From: an uncultured Pseudomonadota bacterium
GTDB taxonomy: Bacteria > Pseudomonadota > Gammaproteobacteria > Ga0077536
DNA length: 64,000 nucleotides
Direction of reading: 5' to 3'
Assembly: GCA_903825645.1 (NCBI GenBank)
Contig: CAIKBL010000083.1
Location: 1-64,000 of the forward strand
Shown here in pieces: positions 35,236-45,723 of this stretch. Numbering within the stretch: the first letter of the stretch is position 1; each line of letters starts with the position of its first letter. A program made the position numbers and the translations under genes. The notes beneath the pieces are model-generated. The model made no database searches and was not told the DNA's origin. It worked only from the letters and a program-made list of their open reading frames with translations.

Positions 35236-35419
35236 CGTGTCGCACTGACGGCGCGTTTCCACGCAAGTATATTTCAATTTTTCGTAACAGATTAATCTAA
35301 AAGACTTTTCTATCCAGTCACCCGTGCCTGCTCAGGTGCGGCTCCCCGCTTTCTCTCCGGCCATTGTCGGCACACGTTGCGCGATTAAGCGCTGAGTTCA
35401 GAATAAGTACGAATTGCTC

Positions 35420-35448
35420 TTGAAAAAAATGTTTCGAGTCAGTACGAT
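35420..35448 (+). promoter_or_regulatory. Sigma-70 promoter with GC-rich discriminator for the initiator tRNA operon
   Basis: TTGAAA (35420-35425) and TACGAT (35443-35448) have exact 17-bp spacing. The -10 is followed by GCGCGGCC, a GC-rich discriminator typical of stable-RNA promoters under stringent control. The tRNA begins 16 bp downstream of the -10. Confidence 0.8.
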
Positions 35449-35463
35449 GCGCGGCCTAGCTAG

Positions 35464-35540
35464 TGCGGGGTGGAGCAGTCTGGCAGCTCGTCGGGCTCAT
35501 AACCCGAAGGTCGCAGGTTCAAATCCTGCCCCCGCTACCA
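35464..35540 (+). tRNA. metY: Initiator tRNA-fMet (anticodon CAT)
   Basis: This 77-nt tRNA has a seven-base acceptor stem, an anticodon loop CTCATAA flanked by the three G-C pairs (GGG/CCC) that mark initiators, a T arm GCAGG-TTCAAAT-CCTGC, and encoded CCA. The first base pair is not Watson-Crick, as needed for formylation; here it is U1 opposite U72 instead of the E. coli C1-A72. It precedes rimP-nusA-infB exactly as metY does in E. coli. Confidence 0.97.
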
Positions 35541-35546
35541 TCTAAG

Positions 35547-35580
35547 CAAAAAGGCCCCGGGATTTCGGGGCTTTTTGTTT
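35547..35580 (+). terminator. Intrinsic terminator between initiator tRNA and rimP
   Basis: AAAAGGCCCCG pairs with CGGGGCTTTTT (11 pairs including one G-U) around a GGATTT loop, followed by GTTTT. It ends most tRNA transcripts, with read-through feeding rimP-nusA-infB. Confidence 0.85.
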
Positions 35581-35594
35581 TATAAGGATAAAAT

Positions 35595-36098
35595 TTGGTT
35601 TCGAGTGACGCTCTTGAGTCGGTAATCGGCCCGACCGTTAACGGTCTGGGTTACGAACTGTGGGGGATCGAACGGCAGCGTTCGCCGCGCGGGCTTCTTT
35701 TGCGCGTCTATATTGACCATCCTGAAGGCATCGCAGTGACTGATTGTGAGCGGGTGAGTAAGCAGGTGAGCGATTTGCTCGCAGCCGAGTCCGCCGTGGC
35801 CGAAGACTATCAGCTCGAAATCTCCTCACCCGGGATGGATCGCCAGCTCTTCACCGTAGAACAATACCAGCGATTTTGCGGAAGCCCCGTACAGATTAAA
35901 CTGCGTATTCCCCAACAGGGGCGGCGGAATCTGCAGGGGATCTTGCGCGAGGCAAATGAGAGATCTGTGATCGTCGAATGCGACGATGTGAAAATCGAAC
36001 TCACGTTCGGTACGATTGATCGGACCAGAATCGTGCCAGAGTGGCCGGAGAAGGGGCCCGCAAAACGCGGGGCCACAGGACGCAAGCATACGGGCTGA
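35595..36098 (+). CDS. rimP: Ribosome maturation factor RimP
   Basis: This 167-residue 30S assembly factor shows [46 protein letters not shown] and [16 protein letters not shown]. No ATG fits; TTG 35595 has an AAGGA site six bases upstream and starts the protein at the expected place. It is first in rimP-nusA-infB-rbfA-truB-rpsO-pnp. Confidence 0.95.
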   Translation: MVSSDALESVIGPTVNGLGYELWGIERQRSPRGLLLRVYIDHPEGIAVTDCERVSKQVSDLLAAESAVAEDYQLEISSPGMDRQLFTVEQYQRFCGSPVQIKLRIPQQGRRNLQGILREANERSVIVECDDVKIELTFGTIDRTRIVPEWPEKGPAKRGATGRKHTG

Positions 36099-36105
36099 AT
36101 ATAGT

Positions 36106-37662
36106 ATGAATAAAGAGATCCTCACCGTAGTCGACGTCGTTTCCAACGAAAAGGGCGTTGCCAAAGAGATTATTTTCGAGGCCCTCGAAGCGGCACTCGC
36201 TAGCGCGACAAAGAAACGCTACGGCGATGAAATCGACGTGCGCGTGGCCATCAACCGCGGTACCGGCGAATACGCTGCGTACAAGCGATGGGCTGTCGTC
36301 GACCCGATTCAGCATCGCGAAGATTTTGAGCTGGAGGCTGACGATCCGATCGCCCTCGAGTTCCCCCAACGCCAAATCTGGCTGGAAGACGCGCGAGCCC
36401 AGCAGCCCGCGATCCTCGCGGGTGACTTCATTGAGGAGCCGCTGGAAGCTGCTGATTTCGGGCGTATTGCAGCCCAGACCGCAAAACAGGTCATTGTCCA
36501 GAAAGTCCGTGAAGCCGAACGCGCTCAAGTGGTCGAGGCTTTCCAAAGTCGGATAGGGGACCTCGTGATGGGGGTCGTCAAACGTGTCGAGCGGGGGAGT
36601 GTGTATCTCGACCTCGGCGGTAATGCCGAGGCGCTGATCCCGAAGGAGCACATGATCGCGAGAGAAGTGGTGCGACCGGGCGATCGGGTTCGCGGTTATC
36701 TGTTTGAAGTACGTCCCGAAAAGCGCGGACCACAATTGTTCGTGAGCCGCACGGCGCGGGAATTGCTTATCGAGCTTTTCAAACTTGAAGTCCCTGAAAT
36801 CGGCGAAGGCGTTATCGAAATCCATGGCGCGGCCCGTGATCCGGGGCTGCGCGCGAAAATCGCGGTGCGCAGCACCGATCCGCGTATCGATCCCGTGGGT
36901 GCCTGTGTGGGTATGCGGGGTTCCCGAGTCCAAGCTGTGTCCAACGAACTGGCCGGCGAACGGGTAGATATCATTCTCTGGGATGAAAATCCCGCGCAAT
37001 TCGTCATCAACGCGATGTCACCTGCTGAAGTGGTCTCCATTCTGGTGGATGAGGATGCTAAGAGCATGGATGTGGCGGTTGTGGAAGAGCAGCTCTCGCA
37101 AGCCATCGGGCGCAGCGGTCAAAACGTTCGGCTCGCCGGCCAGCTCACGGGTTGGGAACTCAACGTCATGACGGAAACCGACGCCGAGTCCAAAAGCGAA
37201 GCTGAAACCCAGAAAGCCCAGAAGACCTTCATGGACTTGCTGGATGTCGACGAAGAAATCGCCGTCATCCTGGTCCAGGAAGGGTTTACCACGATTGAGG
37301 AAATCGCTTACGTCCCCGAGCACGAGATGCAAGGCATCGAAGAATTCGATGAAACGCTGATCAGTGAGTTGCGGCAACGCGCGAAGGATTTGTTGCTGAC
37401 CAGAGCCATCGCTTCGGAAGAGAAAATGAGCAGTGCAACGCCCGGCGCGGATCTGCTCGCGATGGAAGGAATGGATCTGGATTTGGCCTATCGGCTTGCC
37501 GAAAGCGGGATCCTGACGATGGAAGATCTGGCTGAGCAGGCCGTTGATGATCTGACGCAGATAGAAGGCCTGGACGCTGAGCGCGCAGCTCAGCTGATTT
37601 TGAAGGCGCGGGAACCTTGGTTTGTCGCCGCCGCCACCACATCCGGAGCGACCGATGGCTGA
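36106..37662 (+). CDS. nusA: Transcription termination/antitermination factor NusA
   Basis: The 518-residue protein has the N-terminal RNA-polymerase-binding domain ([25 protein letters not shown]), an S1 domain ([34 protein letters not shown]), two KH domains ([17 protein letters not shown] and the later [12 protein letters not shown]), and two C-terminal acidic repeats like those of E. coli. ATG 36106 is chosen. The gene overlaps infB by eight bases. Confidence 0.97.
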   Translation: MNKEILTVVDVVSNEKGVAKEIIFEALEAALASATKKRYGDEIDVRVAINRGTGEYAAYKRWAVVDPIQHREDFELEADDPIALEFPQRQIWLEDARAQQPAILAGDFIEEPLEAADFGRIAAQTAKQVIVQKVREAERAQVVEAFQSRIGDLVMGVVKRVERGSVYLDLGGNAEALIPKEHMIAREVVRPGDRVRGYLFEVRPEKRGPQLFVSRTARELLIELFKLEVPEIGEGVIEIHGAARDPGLRAKIAVRSTDPRIDPVGACVGMRGSRVQAVSNELAGERVDIILWDENPAQFVINAMSPAEVVSILVDEDAKSMDVAVVEEQLSQAIGRSGQNVRLAGQLTGWELNVMTETDAESKSEAETQKAQKTFMDLLDVDEEIAVILVQEGFTTIEEIAYVPEHEMQGIEEFDETLISELRQRAKDLLLTRAIASEEKMSSATPGADLLAMEGMDLDLAYRLAESGILTMEDLAEQAVDDLTQIEGLDAERAAQLILKAREPWFVAAATTSGATDG

Positions 37663-40246
37663 AATCACCGTAAGAGACTTTGCTAATTCGATAGGTGTTC
37701 CAGTCGAACGGCTTATCGCACAACTCGAAGAAGCGGGGCTGGCGAACAAGCAAGCTCCGGACATCATCAACGAAAGCGAAAAGAGCCAGCTGCTCACGCA
37801 TTTGAGAAAGCTTCACGGTCGCGACGACCAAACCTCGGAACCCTCCAAAATTACGCTGAAACGTAAAACGGTCAGCGAGATCAAAATTCCTGCTGAAAAA
37901 GGCAAGAGTCCAGCGGGGCGACTGGGGGTTGCCACGAGACCTACGGCGTCCAAAACAGTCGCTGTGGAATTCCGACGTACGAAGGCCTACGTCAAGCGTA
38001 GCGTCGTGACAGAAGAAGAGTCCGCTCGCATCGAGAAAGAAGTCGCCGAAGCCGAACGTCTCAGACTCGAGGCGGAGGCATTGAATCCGCCGCCAGTCGT
38101 CGTCGTTCCTGAGCCGTCAGTGGAAGCAGCGCCCGTCGCGCCGGAACCCGTTGTGACAATCGTTGCCGTTGACGAGGAGACCCCCGCGGCGACGGTCAGC
38201 GTAGCGCCGCCGGAAGAGCCAGTCGCCGCCGCACCCGAAATACTACCGACACCCGTTGTCGCGACGCCGCCGTCGCCACCGGCAGCTCGCCCGCGACCCG
38301 AATTCACCCAGCGACCAGAAGTGCGTCCGGACGCGCGACCGCCCGATCGCGATAACCGCGGACATGCGGGACGCAAAGAGTTGCATGTCGCGACGGACAA
38401 ATCCGGCAAACGCAAGAAGAAATCGCCCCCACAGCGGCGTCCCATTGCGCACTCGGGCGCGAAACACGGCTTCGAGCGACCTACCCAACCGGTGATTCGC
38501 GAGGTGCTGATCCCGGAAAGCGTGACCGTCGCCGAACTCGCCCAGAGAATGTCCGTTAAGGCGGCCGAAGTCATCAAGGCCATGATGAAGCTCGGCACGA
38601 TGGTGACCATCAACCAGATGATCGATCAGGAAACGGCTGCCATTGTCGTCGAAGAGATGGGCCATCGGGCAAAGCTGACCCGCGAAGATGCGATGGAGAC
38701 CGAAGCGCGTGCCCAGGGCGGGGCGGAGGCGGATTCGCTGCCGCGCGCACCGATCGTCACCATCATGGGGCACGTCGACCACGGTAAAACCTCGTTACTG
38801 GACTACATTCGAAAAACCAGCGTCGTGGCGGGTGAAGCAGGTGGCATTACGCAGCATATTGGTGCCTACCGGGTTGAAACGCCGAACGGCTACATCACCT
38901 TTCTCGATACTCCCGGCCACGAAGCGTTTACCTCCATGCGGGCGCGGGGTGCCAAGGTCACAGATATCGTCATACTGGTCGTCGCGGCCGATGATGGGGT
39001 GATGCCACAGACCGAAGAAGCGGTAAAACACGCCAGGGCCGCCGGGGTCCCGATGATCGTGGCGGTGAACAAGATAGACAAATCGGGCGCAGATCCCGAA
39101 CGGATTAAGCAAGAACTTTCGAGTCGCGGTGTCCTCGCGGAAGACTGGGGCGGTGATACGCAGTTCGTCCCCGTATCTGCGAAGACCGGCGATGGCATCG
39201 ATCGGTTGCTCGAAGCGATTTCATTACAAGCCGAAGTGCTTGAGTTACGCGCGATTCCGCATGGTCCTGCCAGAGGAGTCGTTATTGAGTCGAGACTGGA
39301 TAGAGGTCGCGGCCCCGTGGCCACCGTGCTCGTCCAGCGTGGTGAGCTACGCCGGGGTGACGTGCTGTTGACCGGGACAGAGTTCGGACGTGTGCGGGCG
39401 ATGGTCGATGCGTTTGGCCAGACGGTTGAACGCGCCGGACCGTCGGAACCTGTCGAAGTCCTCGGCTTGTCCAGCCCACCCAATGCCGGTGATGAGGCCA
39501 TGGTGGTCGATGACGAACGAAAAGCGCGCGAGATTGCTATTTTCCGACAGGATAAAGGCCGTGAATCTAAACTAGCACGTCAGCAGGCGTCCAAACTCGA
39601 GAACGTCTTTGCCCAGATGAAAGATGGCGGTGGACCGGCGACGCTGAAGATCTTGATCAAGGCGGACGTGCAGGGCTCGGCCGAAGCGTTGACCGAATCC
39701 TTGACGGCGCTCAGTAATGTAGAAGTCCGTGTGGATGTCATCGCCAACGGCGTCGGCGGTATTAACGAGTCCGATGTCAACTTGGCAATGGCCTCACGGG
39801 CCTTTATCGTCGGCTTCAATGTGCGTGCTGATAACGCCGCGCGTCGTATCGTGGATGAAGAAGGGCTCGATCTCCGCTATTACAGTATTATTTACGATGT
39901 CATCGACGAAGTGCGCGCCGCCGTGACGGGCATGCTGGCACCCGAAATTCGCGAAACCATCGTCGGCGTGGCGGAAGTCCGAGACGTCTTCCGCTCTTCC
40001 AAGTTGGGCGCCATTGCGGGTTGCTTGGTGAACAGTGGTTCGGTGAAGCGGAACAACCCTATTCGCGTGCTGCGTAACAATGTCGTGATCTACGAAGGGG
40101 AGCTGGAATCGCTGCGCCGCTTCAAGGATGACGTGAACGAAGTCAGGGCCGGGACCGAATGCGGGATCGGCGTCAAGAATTATAATGATGTGAAGCCGGG
40201 TGACAACATCGAAGTGTATGAACGCACGATAGTGGCGAGAACTTGA
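37655..40246 (+). CDS. infB: Translation initiation factor IF-2
   Basis: This 863-residue GTPase brings initiator tRNA to the ribosome. It has an IF2N domain at residues 1-55, a long Pro/Ala/Glu-rich linker, a second IF2N near 280-345, and the G domain with [22 protein letters not shown] and AVNKIDK. The late domains include [13 protein letters not shown] and the end [20 protein letters not shown] 37655 lies inside the end of nusA. Confidence 0.97.
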   Translation: MAEITVRDFANSIGVPVERLIAQLEEAGLANKQAPDIINESEKSQLLTHLRKLHGRDDQTSEPSKITLKRKTVSEIKIPAEKGKSPAGRLGVATRPTASKTVAVEFRRTKAYVKRSVVTEEESARIEKEVAEAERLRLEAEALNPPPVVVVPEPSVEAAPVAPEPVVTIVAVDEETPAATVSVAPPEEPVAAAPEILPTPVVATPPSPPAARPRPEFTQRPEVRPDARPPDRDNRGHAGRKELHVATDKSGKRKKKSPPQRRPIAHSGAKHGFERPTQPVIREVLIPESVTVAELAQRMSVKAAEVIKAMMKLGTMVTINQMIDQETAAIVVEEMGHRAKLTREDAMETEARAQGGAEADSLPRAPIVTIMGHVDHGKTSLLDYIRKTSVVAGEAGGITQHIGAYRVETPNGYITFLDTPGHEAFTSMRARGAKVTDIVILVVAADDGVMPQTEEAVKHARAAGVPMIVAVNKIDKSGADPERIKQELSSRGVLAEDWGGDTQFVPVSAKTGDGIDRLLEAISLQAEVLELRAIPHGPARGVVIESRLDRGRGPVATVLVQRGELRRGDVLLTGTEFGRVRAMVDAFGQTVERAGPSEPVEVLGLSSPPNAGDEAMVVDDERKAREIAIFRQDKGRESKLARQQASKLENVFAQMKDGGGPATLKILIKADVQGSAEALTESLTALSNVEVRVDVIANGVGGINESDVNLAMASRAFIVGFNVRADNAARRIVDEEGLDLRYYSIIYDVIDEVRAAVTGMLAPEIRETIVGVAEVRDVFRSSKLGAIAGCLVNSGSVKRNNPIRVLRNNVVIYEGELESLRRFKDDVNEVRAGTECGIGVKNYNDVKPGDNIEVYERTIVART

Positions 40247-40261
40247 GCGACAGGAATTGCG

Positions 40262-40612
40262 ATGCCGCGTGAGTTCACCCGGAATGTGCGGATCGCGGAG
40301 GCCATTCAGCGAATTGCGGCCCCGCTCCTGATGATGATTGCACGGGAAAAGCGGCTCGGGATGGTGACGATTACGGATGTGGCGGTTGCCAGTGACCTGT
40401 CGGTGGCCACGATTTTCGTGAGCGTACTGGGTGCGGCGAACGAGGCTGACGCGATCACCGCGCTCAAGCTGCGGGTGCCGGAGATCCGAACCGCGGTTGC
40501 CCAGGATCTGCGCTTGAAGAAGGTCCCCTCGCTGAAGCTCGCGCATGATGGATCGAGCGCGCGGAGTGTGCGGATTGGCGAGCTACTCCGAGCGCCCAAG
40601 CCGCCAGTTTAA
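40262..40612 (+). CDS. rbfA: Ribosome-binding factor A
   Basis: This 116-residue 30S maturation and cold-adaptation factor has VRIAEAIQRIAAPLLMM, MVTITDVAVASDLSVATIFVSVLG and LRLKKVPSLKLAHDGS, the type II KH pattern of the family. It has an AGGA site and lies 15 bp after infB. Confidence 0.95.
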   Translation: MPREFTRNVRIAEAIQRIAAPLLMMIAREKRLGMVTITDVAVASDLSVATIFVSVLGAANEADAITALKLRVPEIRTAVAQDLRLKKVPSLKLAHDGSSARSVRIGELLRAPKPPV

Positions 40613-40618
40613 TTGCCG

Positions 40619-41554
40619 ATGCCAGCTGAACGAGCCAAGCGGTATTGGCGTGGTGTGAATGGTATCCTGCTCCTCGATAAGCCGACCGGTGTCAGCTCGA
40701 ATCAGGCGCTCCAGATCGTACGCCGTGCGTTCAGCGCCGCAAAAGCGGGCCATACGGGTAATCTGGATGTGGCCGCGAGCGGCCTTTTGCCCTTGTGTTT
40801 CGGCGAAGCGACCAAAGTCTGCGGCTTTCTCCTGGACTCCGATAAGCGCTACCACACGTGGGTGAAGCTCGGGCAAACGACTACGACGGGAGATATCGAA
40901 GGGGAAATCACCGGGACGAGTGCGGTGCTCCCCGGCATTGCCGACATTGAAGCGGCACTGGCGCAATTACGGGGACCGTTGTTGCAGGTGCCGCCGATGT
41001 ACTCGGCGCTCAAGCACGCCGGGCAACCGCTGTACAAGCTCGCGCGGCAGGGAATTGAAATTGAACGTAAGGCCCGACCGATCGAGATTTTTTCTCTCGA
41101 CTTGGTGCAACACGTAGGGGACCAGTTGGCCCTCGACATCCGCTGCTCCAAAGGGACCTATATACGTTCGTTGGCCATCACCCTCGGTGAAATATTGGGG
41201 TGTGGCGCCCATCTATCGGCATTGCGCCGGTTAGAGGCGGGGCCATTTGATATCGGAAAGGCGTCACCCTTGCGCCTTTTCCAAGTGGAAGACTACGCGA
41301 CGGCAGACTATGACGAGCTGCTCATCCCGATGGATGTGGCGCTGACGGGACTCCCGTCGGTGGCGTTGGAGCCCGCGGGGGTACTACGTTTTCGACAGGG
41401 GCAGCCGGTGCACTGTCCGGACTGCAAATCCGGTGCGGCGACGGTTAGAGTGTATGAGGGGCAGGGCTTATTTCTCGGAATTGGCGCCCTGAGTGAAGAT
41501 GGAATTGTCCGGCCAAAGCGTCTGGTGAACTCCGGATTGACGGAGCAGACGTGA
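40619..41554 (+). CDS. truB: tRNA pseudouridine(55) synthase
   Basis: The 311-residue enzyme makes pseudouridine 55 in the T loop. It has GILLLDKPTGVSSNQAL, then the catalytic region KAGHTGNLDVAASGLLPLCFGEATK. The catalytic Asp is kept, but the usual GTLDPLATG context is GNLDVAASG. Further motifs are KRYHTWVKLG, PPMYSALKHAGQPLYKLAR and SKGTYIRSLA. ATG 40619 is used; TTG 40613 directly after rbfA is possible. A PUA-like C-terminal region follows. Confidence 0.93.
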   Translation: MPAERAKRYWRGVNGILLLDKPTGVSSNQALQIVRRAFSAAKAGHTGNLDVAASGLLPLCFGEATKVCGFLLDSDKRYHTWVKLGQTTTTGDIEGEITGTSAVLPGIADIEAALAQLRGPLLQVPPMYSALKHAGQPLYKLARQGIEIERKARPIEIFSLDLVQHVGDQLALDIRCSKGTYIRSLAITLGEILGCGAHLSALRRLEAGPFDIGKASPLRLFQVEDYATADYDELLIPMDVALTGLPSVALEPAGVLRFRQGQPVHCPDCKSGAATVRVYEGQGLFLGIGALSEDGIVRPKRLVNSGLTEQT

Positions 41555-41582
41555 GAAACCCGATGATTTTCATATAAAAAGG

Positions 41583-41612
41583 TTGTGATAAAGGGGGGTG
41601 CGCGGGTAGAAT
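41583..41612 (+). promoter_or_regulatory. Promoter before rpsO
   Basis: TTGTGA (41583-41588) and TAGAAT (41607-41612) are spaced by 18 bp, with a GCGCGCCGC discriminator, about 45 bp before rpsO. rpsO also has its own promoter in E. coli. Confidence 0.65.
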
Positions 41613-41657
41613 GCGCGCCGCAATAACAGAGTACGTAGCTAGATTAGGAGCGCGTTA

Positions 41658-41927
41658 ATGACTTTGAAGAGCGAACAGAAGCAGGAAATCCTGCAAGGTT
41701 ATCAACGTGGGGCCAGTGACACGGGTTCCCCCGAAGTACAGGTCGCGCTCCTGTCGGCCCGGATTGAAGATCTTTCCGTGCATTTCAAATCGCATGCGCA
41801 TGACAACCATTCCCGACAGGGTTTGCTGCGGATGGTTAATCGTCGTCGCAAATTGCTCGATTATCTGAAGACAAATCACAGCGATCGGTATCGTGAACTC
41901 ATCGCACGTTTAGGTCTCCGAAAGTAA
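41658..41927 (+). CDS. rpsO: Ribosomal protein uS15
   Basis: The 89-residue 30S protein has the family stretches [53 protein letters not shown] and [18 protein letters not shown] precedes ATG 41658. It is followed by a hairpin and pnp, as in enterics. Confidence 0.98.
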   Translation: MTLKSEQKQEILQGYQRGASDTGSPEVQVALLSARIEDLSVHFKSHAHDNHSRQGLLRMVNRRRKLLDYLKTNHSDRYRELIARLGLRK

Positions 41928-41954
41928 TTGCTGTTCCGCTGTCCGCGGTCTCCA

Positions 41955-41990
41955 CGCCTGATCCTTAAGCGAGGATCAGGCGCGCTTCTT
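41955..41990 (+). terminator. Strong hairpin between rpsO and pnp
   Basis: CGCCTGATCC (41955-41964) and GGATCAGGCG (41973-41982) form a perfect 10-bp stem with an eight-base loop, followed by CGCTTCTT. The weak U-run suggests an attenuator or processing hairpin that lets part of the transcripts continue into pnp. Confidence 0.7.
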
Positions 41991-42024
41991 ATCACCTCAT
42001 TTCGCAAGCGACGGTTAATCATCC

Positions 42025-44115
42025 ATGACTTCTAATATCGTTACATTTCAGTACGGTGACCATCAGGTTCAACTCGAGACAGGCCGCATCGCCAGACAGG
42101 CGACCGCCGCAGTTCTGGTCACCATGGGACAGACGATCGTGCTGACCACCGTGGTGGGTGCCAAGACGGCGTCGCCCGGGCGGGACTTCTTCCCGCTGAC
42201 GGTGGATTACCAAGAACGCACGTATGCCGCCGGCAAGATTCCGGGCGGGTTCTTCAAACGCGAAGGCAGACCAACCGAGAAAGAAACGTTGACCTGCCGT
42301 TTGATCGACCGTCCCATCCGCCCGTTGTTTCCTGAAGGCTTTACCAACGAAGTCCAGATCATCTGTACGGTGATGTCGCTTGATCCGCAGGTTGATCCGG
42401 ATATCCCCGCACTGCTCGGCGCCTCCGCCGCACTCGCGCTCTCGGGTATGCCTTTCCAGGGACCTATTGGCGCCGCACGCGTGGGCTATCGCAATGGCGA
42501 ATACCTGCTTAACCCCAGTTTTGCTGCGTTAGATGATTCCGAGCTTGATTTGGTCGTCGCCGGTACCGAAAGCTCGGTGTTGATGGTCGAATCAGAAGCG
42601 AAACAACTTTCTGAGGAAGTGATGTTGGGCGCTGTCATGTTTGGGCACACGCAAGCCCAGACCGCCATCAACGCCATCAAAGACCTCGTCGCGAAGGTCC
42701 AACCACAATCCTGGAACTGGCAGCCGGCGGGTGATCCCACCGAGTTGAACGCGTTGATCCGCGACCGTTATGGTGCGGCATTTGCCGAAGCCTACCTCAT
42801 TATCGACAAGATGCAGCGTCGCGACCGTCTCTCCGCGCTGCGGAAGGAAGTCATTGCTGCGTTGACGACCGGTGAAAACCCAGTGGCCACGGAAGCTGTG
42901 GTGGGTACCGGCATCGAAGGGCTTGAGTACGATACGGTGCGCGGCAATATCCTTGCCGGTAAGCCCCGTATAGACGGTCGTGGCAAGGCAGACATTCGTA
43001 ATATCGCGGTTGAAGTGGGTCTCCTACCGAGAACACACGGCTCCGCACTCTTCACCCGCGGGGAGACCCAAGCCATCGTCGTCGTGGCCCTGGGCACCGA
43101 GCGTGATTCACAGATCATCGATGCCATTGAAGGGGAGCGCCGCGAACCCTTTATGCTGCACTACAACTTCCCGCCGTTCTCCGTCGGCGAAGTCGGACGT
43201 GTCGGCTCGCCCAAGCGTCGTGAGATCGGGCACGGCCGTCTCGCCAAGCGGGGCGTTCAGGCTGTGATGCCAGACATGGCCAAGTTCCCATATTCGGTCC
43301 GTGTGGTCTCCGAGATCACCGAATCAAATGGTTCAAGTTCCATGGCCTCGGTGTGCGGTTCGAGCTTGGCTATGATGGACGCGGGTGTCCCGTTGACGGC
43401 GCCTGTCGCCGGTATCGCCATGGGCCTCATCAAGTCCGGTGACGCCTTTGTGGTGCTGTCCGATATCCTGGGTGATGAAGATCATCTCGGCGATATGGAT
43501 TTCAAGGTCGCCGGTACCTCGAGTGGGGTGACCGCGCTGCAGATGGATATCAAGATCAACGGTATCACGCGCGAAATCATGGAAGTGGCCTTGACCCAGG
43601 CAAAGCAGGGTCGGCTGCACATTCTGGATTGCATGAATCAGGTGCTGAGTACACCTCGTATCGAGATGTCGGAATTCGCGCCCCGCATCATTACGATCAA
43701 GATTGACCCAGACAAAATCAGAGACGTCATCGGTAAAGGCGGCAGCGTCATCCGCCAGATCACGGAAGAAACCGGCACGACCATCGATATTACAGACGAT
43801 GGCACCGTGAAAATCGCCTCGGTCGATTACGCCGCGGGCCAAGAAGCCAAGCGACGGGTGGAAGCGATTACGGCGGACGTTCTGGTCGGCGCCATTTACG
43901 AGGGACGCGTGCAAAAATTGATGGATTTCGGCGCCTTTGTAAACATTCTGCCGGGTAAAGATGGTCTCGTGCATATCTCGCAGATTTCTAATGAGCGCGT
44001 CGAGAATGTCAGCGACAAGCTCCGTGAGGGCGATACCGTCAAGGTTAAAGTCTTGGAAGTCGACAAGCAGGGCCGCATTCGGCTCAGCATGAAAGCGGTC
44101 GACGCGGCGGAGTAG
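42025..44115 (+). CDS. pnp: Polyribonucleotide nucleotidyltransferase
   Basis: This 696-residue phosphorolytic RNase of the degradosome type has two RNase PH domains (start to about 240 and about 310-550, the second with [19 protein letters not shown] and [22 protein letters not shown]), a KH domain ([20 protein letters not shown]) and a C-terminal S1 domain ([28 protein letters not shown]). Length is normal. Confidence 0.97.
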   Translation: MTSNIVTFQYGDHQVQLETGRIARQATAAVLVTMGQTIVLTTVVGAKTASPGRDFFPLTVDYQERTYAAGKIPGGFFKREGRPTEKETLTCRLIDRPIRPLFPEGFTNEVQIICTVMSLDPQVDPDIPALLGASAALALSGMPFQGPIGAARVGYRNGEYLLNPSFAALDDSELDLVVAGTESSVLMVESEAKQLSEEVMLGAVMFGHTQAQTAINAIKDLVAKVQPQSWNWQPAGDPTELNALIRDRYGAAFAEAYLIIDKMQRRDRLSALRKEVIAALTTGENPVATEAVVGTGIEGLEYDTVRGNILAGKPRIDGRGKADIRNIAVEVGLLPRTHGSALFTRGETQAIVVVALGTERDSQIIDAIEGERREPFMLHYNFPPFSVGEVGRVGSPKRREIGHGRLAKRGVQAVMPDMAKFPYSVRVVSEITESNGSSSMASVCGSSLAMMDAGVPLTAPVAGIAMGLIKSGDAFVVLSDILGDEDHLGDMDFKVAGTSSGVTALQMDIKINGITREIMEVALTQAKQGRLHILDCMNQVLSTPRIEMSEFAPRIITIKIDPDKIRDVIGKGGSVIRQITEETGTTIDITDDGTVKIASVDYAAGQEAKRRVEAITADVLVGAIYEGRVQKLMDFGAFVNILPGKDGLVHISQISNERVENVSDKLREGDTVKVKVLEVDKQGRIRLSMKAVDAAE

Positions 44116-44124
44116 GCGCGCCAG

Positions 44125-44715
44125 TCAGGTCCTAAATTGCCGGGTGATGTGGATTACCCGGCGCTCGGTGACTATCTGATCGACCGCCTGGTCGTGTTGA
44201 GCACGGGGTACCGCCGAGAGGAGCTCATCCTCTCGGCAAACGCCGATCCGAAATACGGTGGGATGGGCGGTAAGCCACCGATCGTAGAATCCTCCGCCAT
44301 AACCGAGGCGATGCCCGTCTAGCGAAAATCGCAAGCCGGGCACAATCACGGTATCGATGGTGCCAGCATAGGGTTCAAGCGCCGGCGGCATCGGGATCCC
44401 CAAGGGACCCATGCACAAGGTTGACCAGTCGCCAAAGGGTACGGCGAACATCTCGGACGCATGAAGCCGTGGCACCAACACAGCGCGCCCCTGACGGTGC
44501 AGATGTTGGATGAGACGGCGGGTATCGATCTCCTGCTGCACCGAGATGAATACGAACACGCTTTCGGACAGCACAAGCTTCGGGTGCGCCGTTAACTGAT
44601 GAAAGATAGCCCGATCCGACGCCTGCAGATCCGTGAGGGTGTGCTGGTCACGACCAGCCAATGCCGTGTGGCGCAGCGATCGTTTGCGGGTGGCAATGTC
44701 GTGAGGAAGCTGCAC
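44125..44715 (-). CDS. 5-formyltetrahydrofolate cyclo-ligase
   Basis: The 196-residue protein matches the YgfA family, which converts 5-formyl-THF to 5,10-methenyl-THF with ATP. It has DTRRLIQHLHRQGRAVLVPRL, a PLGIPMPP segment and the conserved nucleotide-binding loop DGHRLGYGGGFYDRWL. It converges with pnp (nine-base gap). E. coli ygfA lies downstream of ssrS (6S RNA); I see no 6S RNA here. Confidence 0.9.
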   Translation of the reverse strand: MQLPHDIATRKRSLRHTALAGRDQHTLTDLQASDRAIFHQLTAHPKLVLSESVFVFISVQQEIDTRRLIQHLHRQGRAVLVPRLHASEMFAVPFGDWSTLCMGPLGIPMPPALEPYAGTIDTVIVPGLRFSLDGHRLGYGGGFYDRWLTAHPTVFRIGVCREDELLSAVPRAQHDQAVDQIVTERRVIHITRQFRT

Positions 44716-44754
44716 GCTGGGCTTTCAAATTTATGGGGGGCGACCGGCAAGCCT

Positions 44755-44783
44755 TTAACTACAGGCGGCGTTCCCCTTACAAT
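44755..44783 (+). promoter_or_regulatory. Probable promoter for rpsP-rimM-trmD
   Basis: TTAACT (44755-44760) and TACAAT (44778-44783) have 17-bp spacing, 68 bp before the rpsP start codon. Confidence 0.55.
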
Positions 44784-44851
44784 GTGCCCCCCGCCAAGTG
44801 GCGCAGGGCTTAGTTTCCCGTATCGTACTCATAAAGGAAGGTTGCATATAG

Positions 44852-45109
44852 ATGGTCACGATTAGACTCTCGCGCGGAGGCGCCAAGGCTCGGCCCTTCT
44901 ATCACGTGGTGGTGACAGACAGCCGTAACAAGCGCGATGGCCGTTTTATTGAACGCCTCGGCTTTTTCAATCCAATCGCCGTCAAGCAAGACGTGCCATT
45001 CAGGATTGCCCGTGAACGTTATGAATACTGGATTTCGACTGGCGCACAGCCCTCCGATCGCGTTGCGAACCTCGTCAAACAGTTCAATAAGACTGCCGCA
45101 GTCGCCTAG
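44852..45109 (+). CDS. rpsP: Ribosomal protein bS16
   Basis: The 85-residue 30S protein starts [21 protein letters not shown] and has the typical [12 protein letters not shown] and [24 protein letters not shown] lies upstream. It heads the rpsP-rimM-trmD-rplS order. Confidence 0.98.
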   Translation: MVTIRLSRGGAKARPFYHVVVTDSRNKRDGRFIERLGFFNPIAVKQDVPFRIARERYEYWISTGAQPSDRVANLVKQFNKTAAVA

Positions 45110-45171
45110 CTATCCGGCAATTCCCCGTCGGTGGGGACTTGCCGATATCTTAAGTGCCGGCGATAAGCCTC

Positions 45172-45723
45172 ATGTCCCTGCAGCCTGATCATCTGCTCCC
45201 CCCGGCCCAATCCACGGCTGCGGACGGGGAGCTGGCCATGATGGGGTACGTCTCTGGTGTCTTTGGCACCCGAGGTTGGCTGAAGATCCATTCCTACACG
45301 CGACCACGCAGTAACCTGCTCGATTATCCGGGCTGGCTGCTGGGCTCTTCTGCCGGGTGGAAAGCAGTCAAAATCCTCGAGTCCAAAAGTCAGGGGCCGT
45401 CGCTTCTGGTCTCGTTCGCGGGCATTGGGACCCGAGAGGAGGCCGAGCCTCTGGTGCGCCTCCAAATCGCTATCCCGCGTGCGAACTTGCCAGTATTACC
45501 GGCGCAACAGTACTACTGGTCGGACTTGCTCGGCCTTAATGTGGTCAATGTCGACGGCCATAACTTCGGGCGCGTGGTGCGTATGATGGAAGCCGGCGAT
45601 CACGATGTGATGGTGTCGCGTGCCGATCGCGACTACCTGATCCCTTTCGTGCGCGAACGCTACGTCCTCAACGTGGATCTGGACACAGGCAAAATTCTGG
45701 TCGACTGGCATATCGACGATTGA
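45172..45723 (+). CDS. rimM: 16S rRNA processing protein RimM
   Basis: The 183-residue assembly factor has [21 protein letters not shown], then the linker and the PRC-barrel part [13 protein letters not shown] with [24 protein letters not shown] 45172 is chosen; GTG 45154 would add six residues. Its TGA overlaps the trmD ATG (TGATG). Confidence 0.94.
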   Translation: MSLQPDHLLPPAQSTAADGELAMMGYVSGVFGTRGWLKIHSYTRPRSNLLDYPGWLLGSSAGWKAVKILESKSQGPSLLVSFAGIGTREEAEPLVRLQIAIPRANLPVLPAQQYYWSDLLGLNVVNVDGHNFGRVVRMMEAGDHDVMVSRADRDYLIPFVRERYVLNVDLDTGKILVDWHIDD

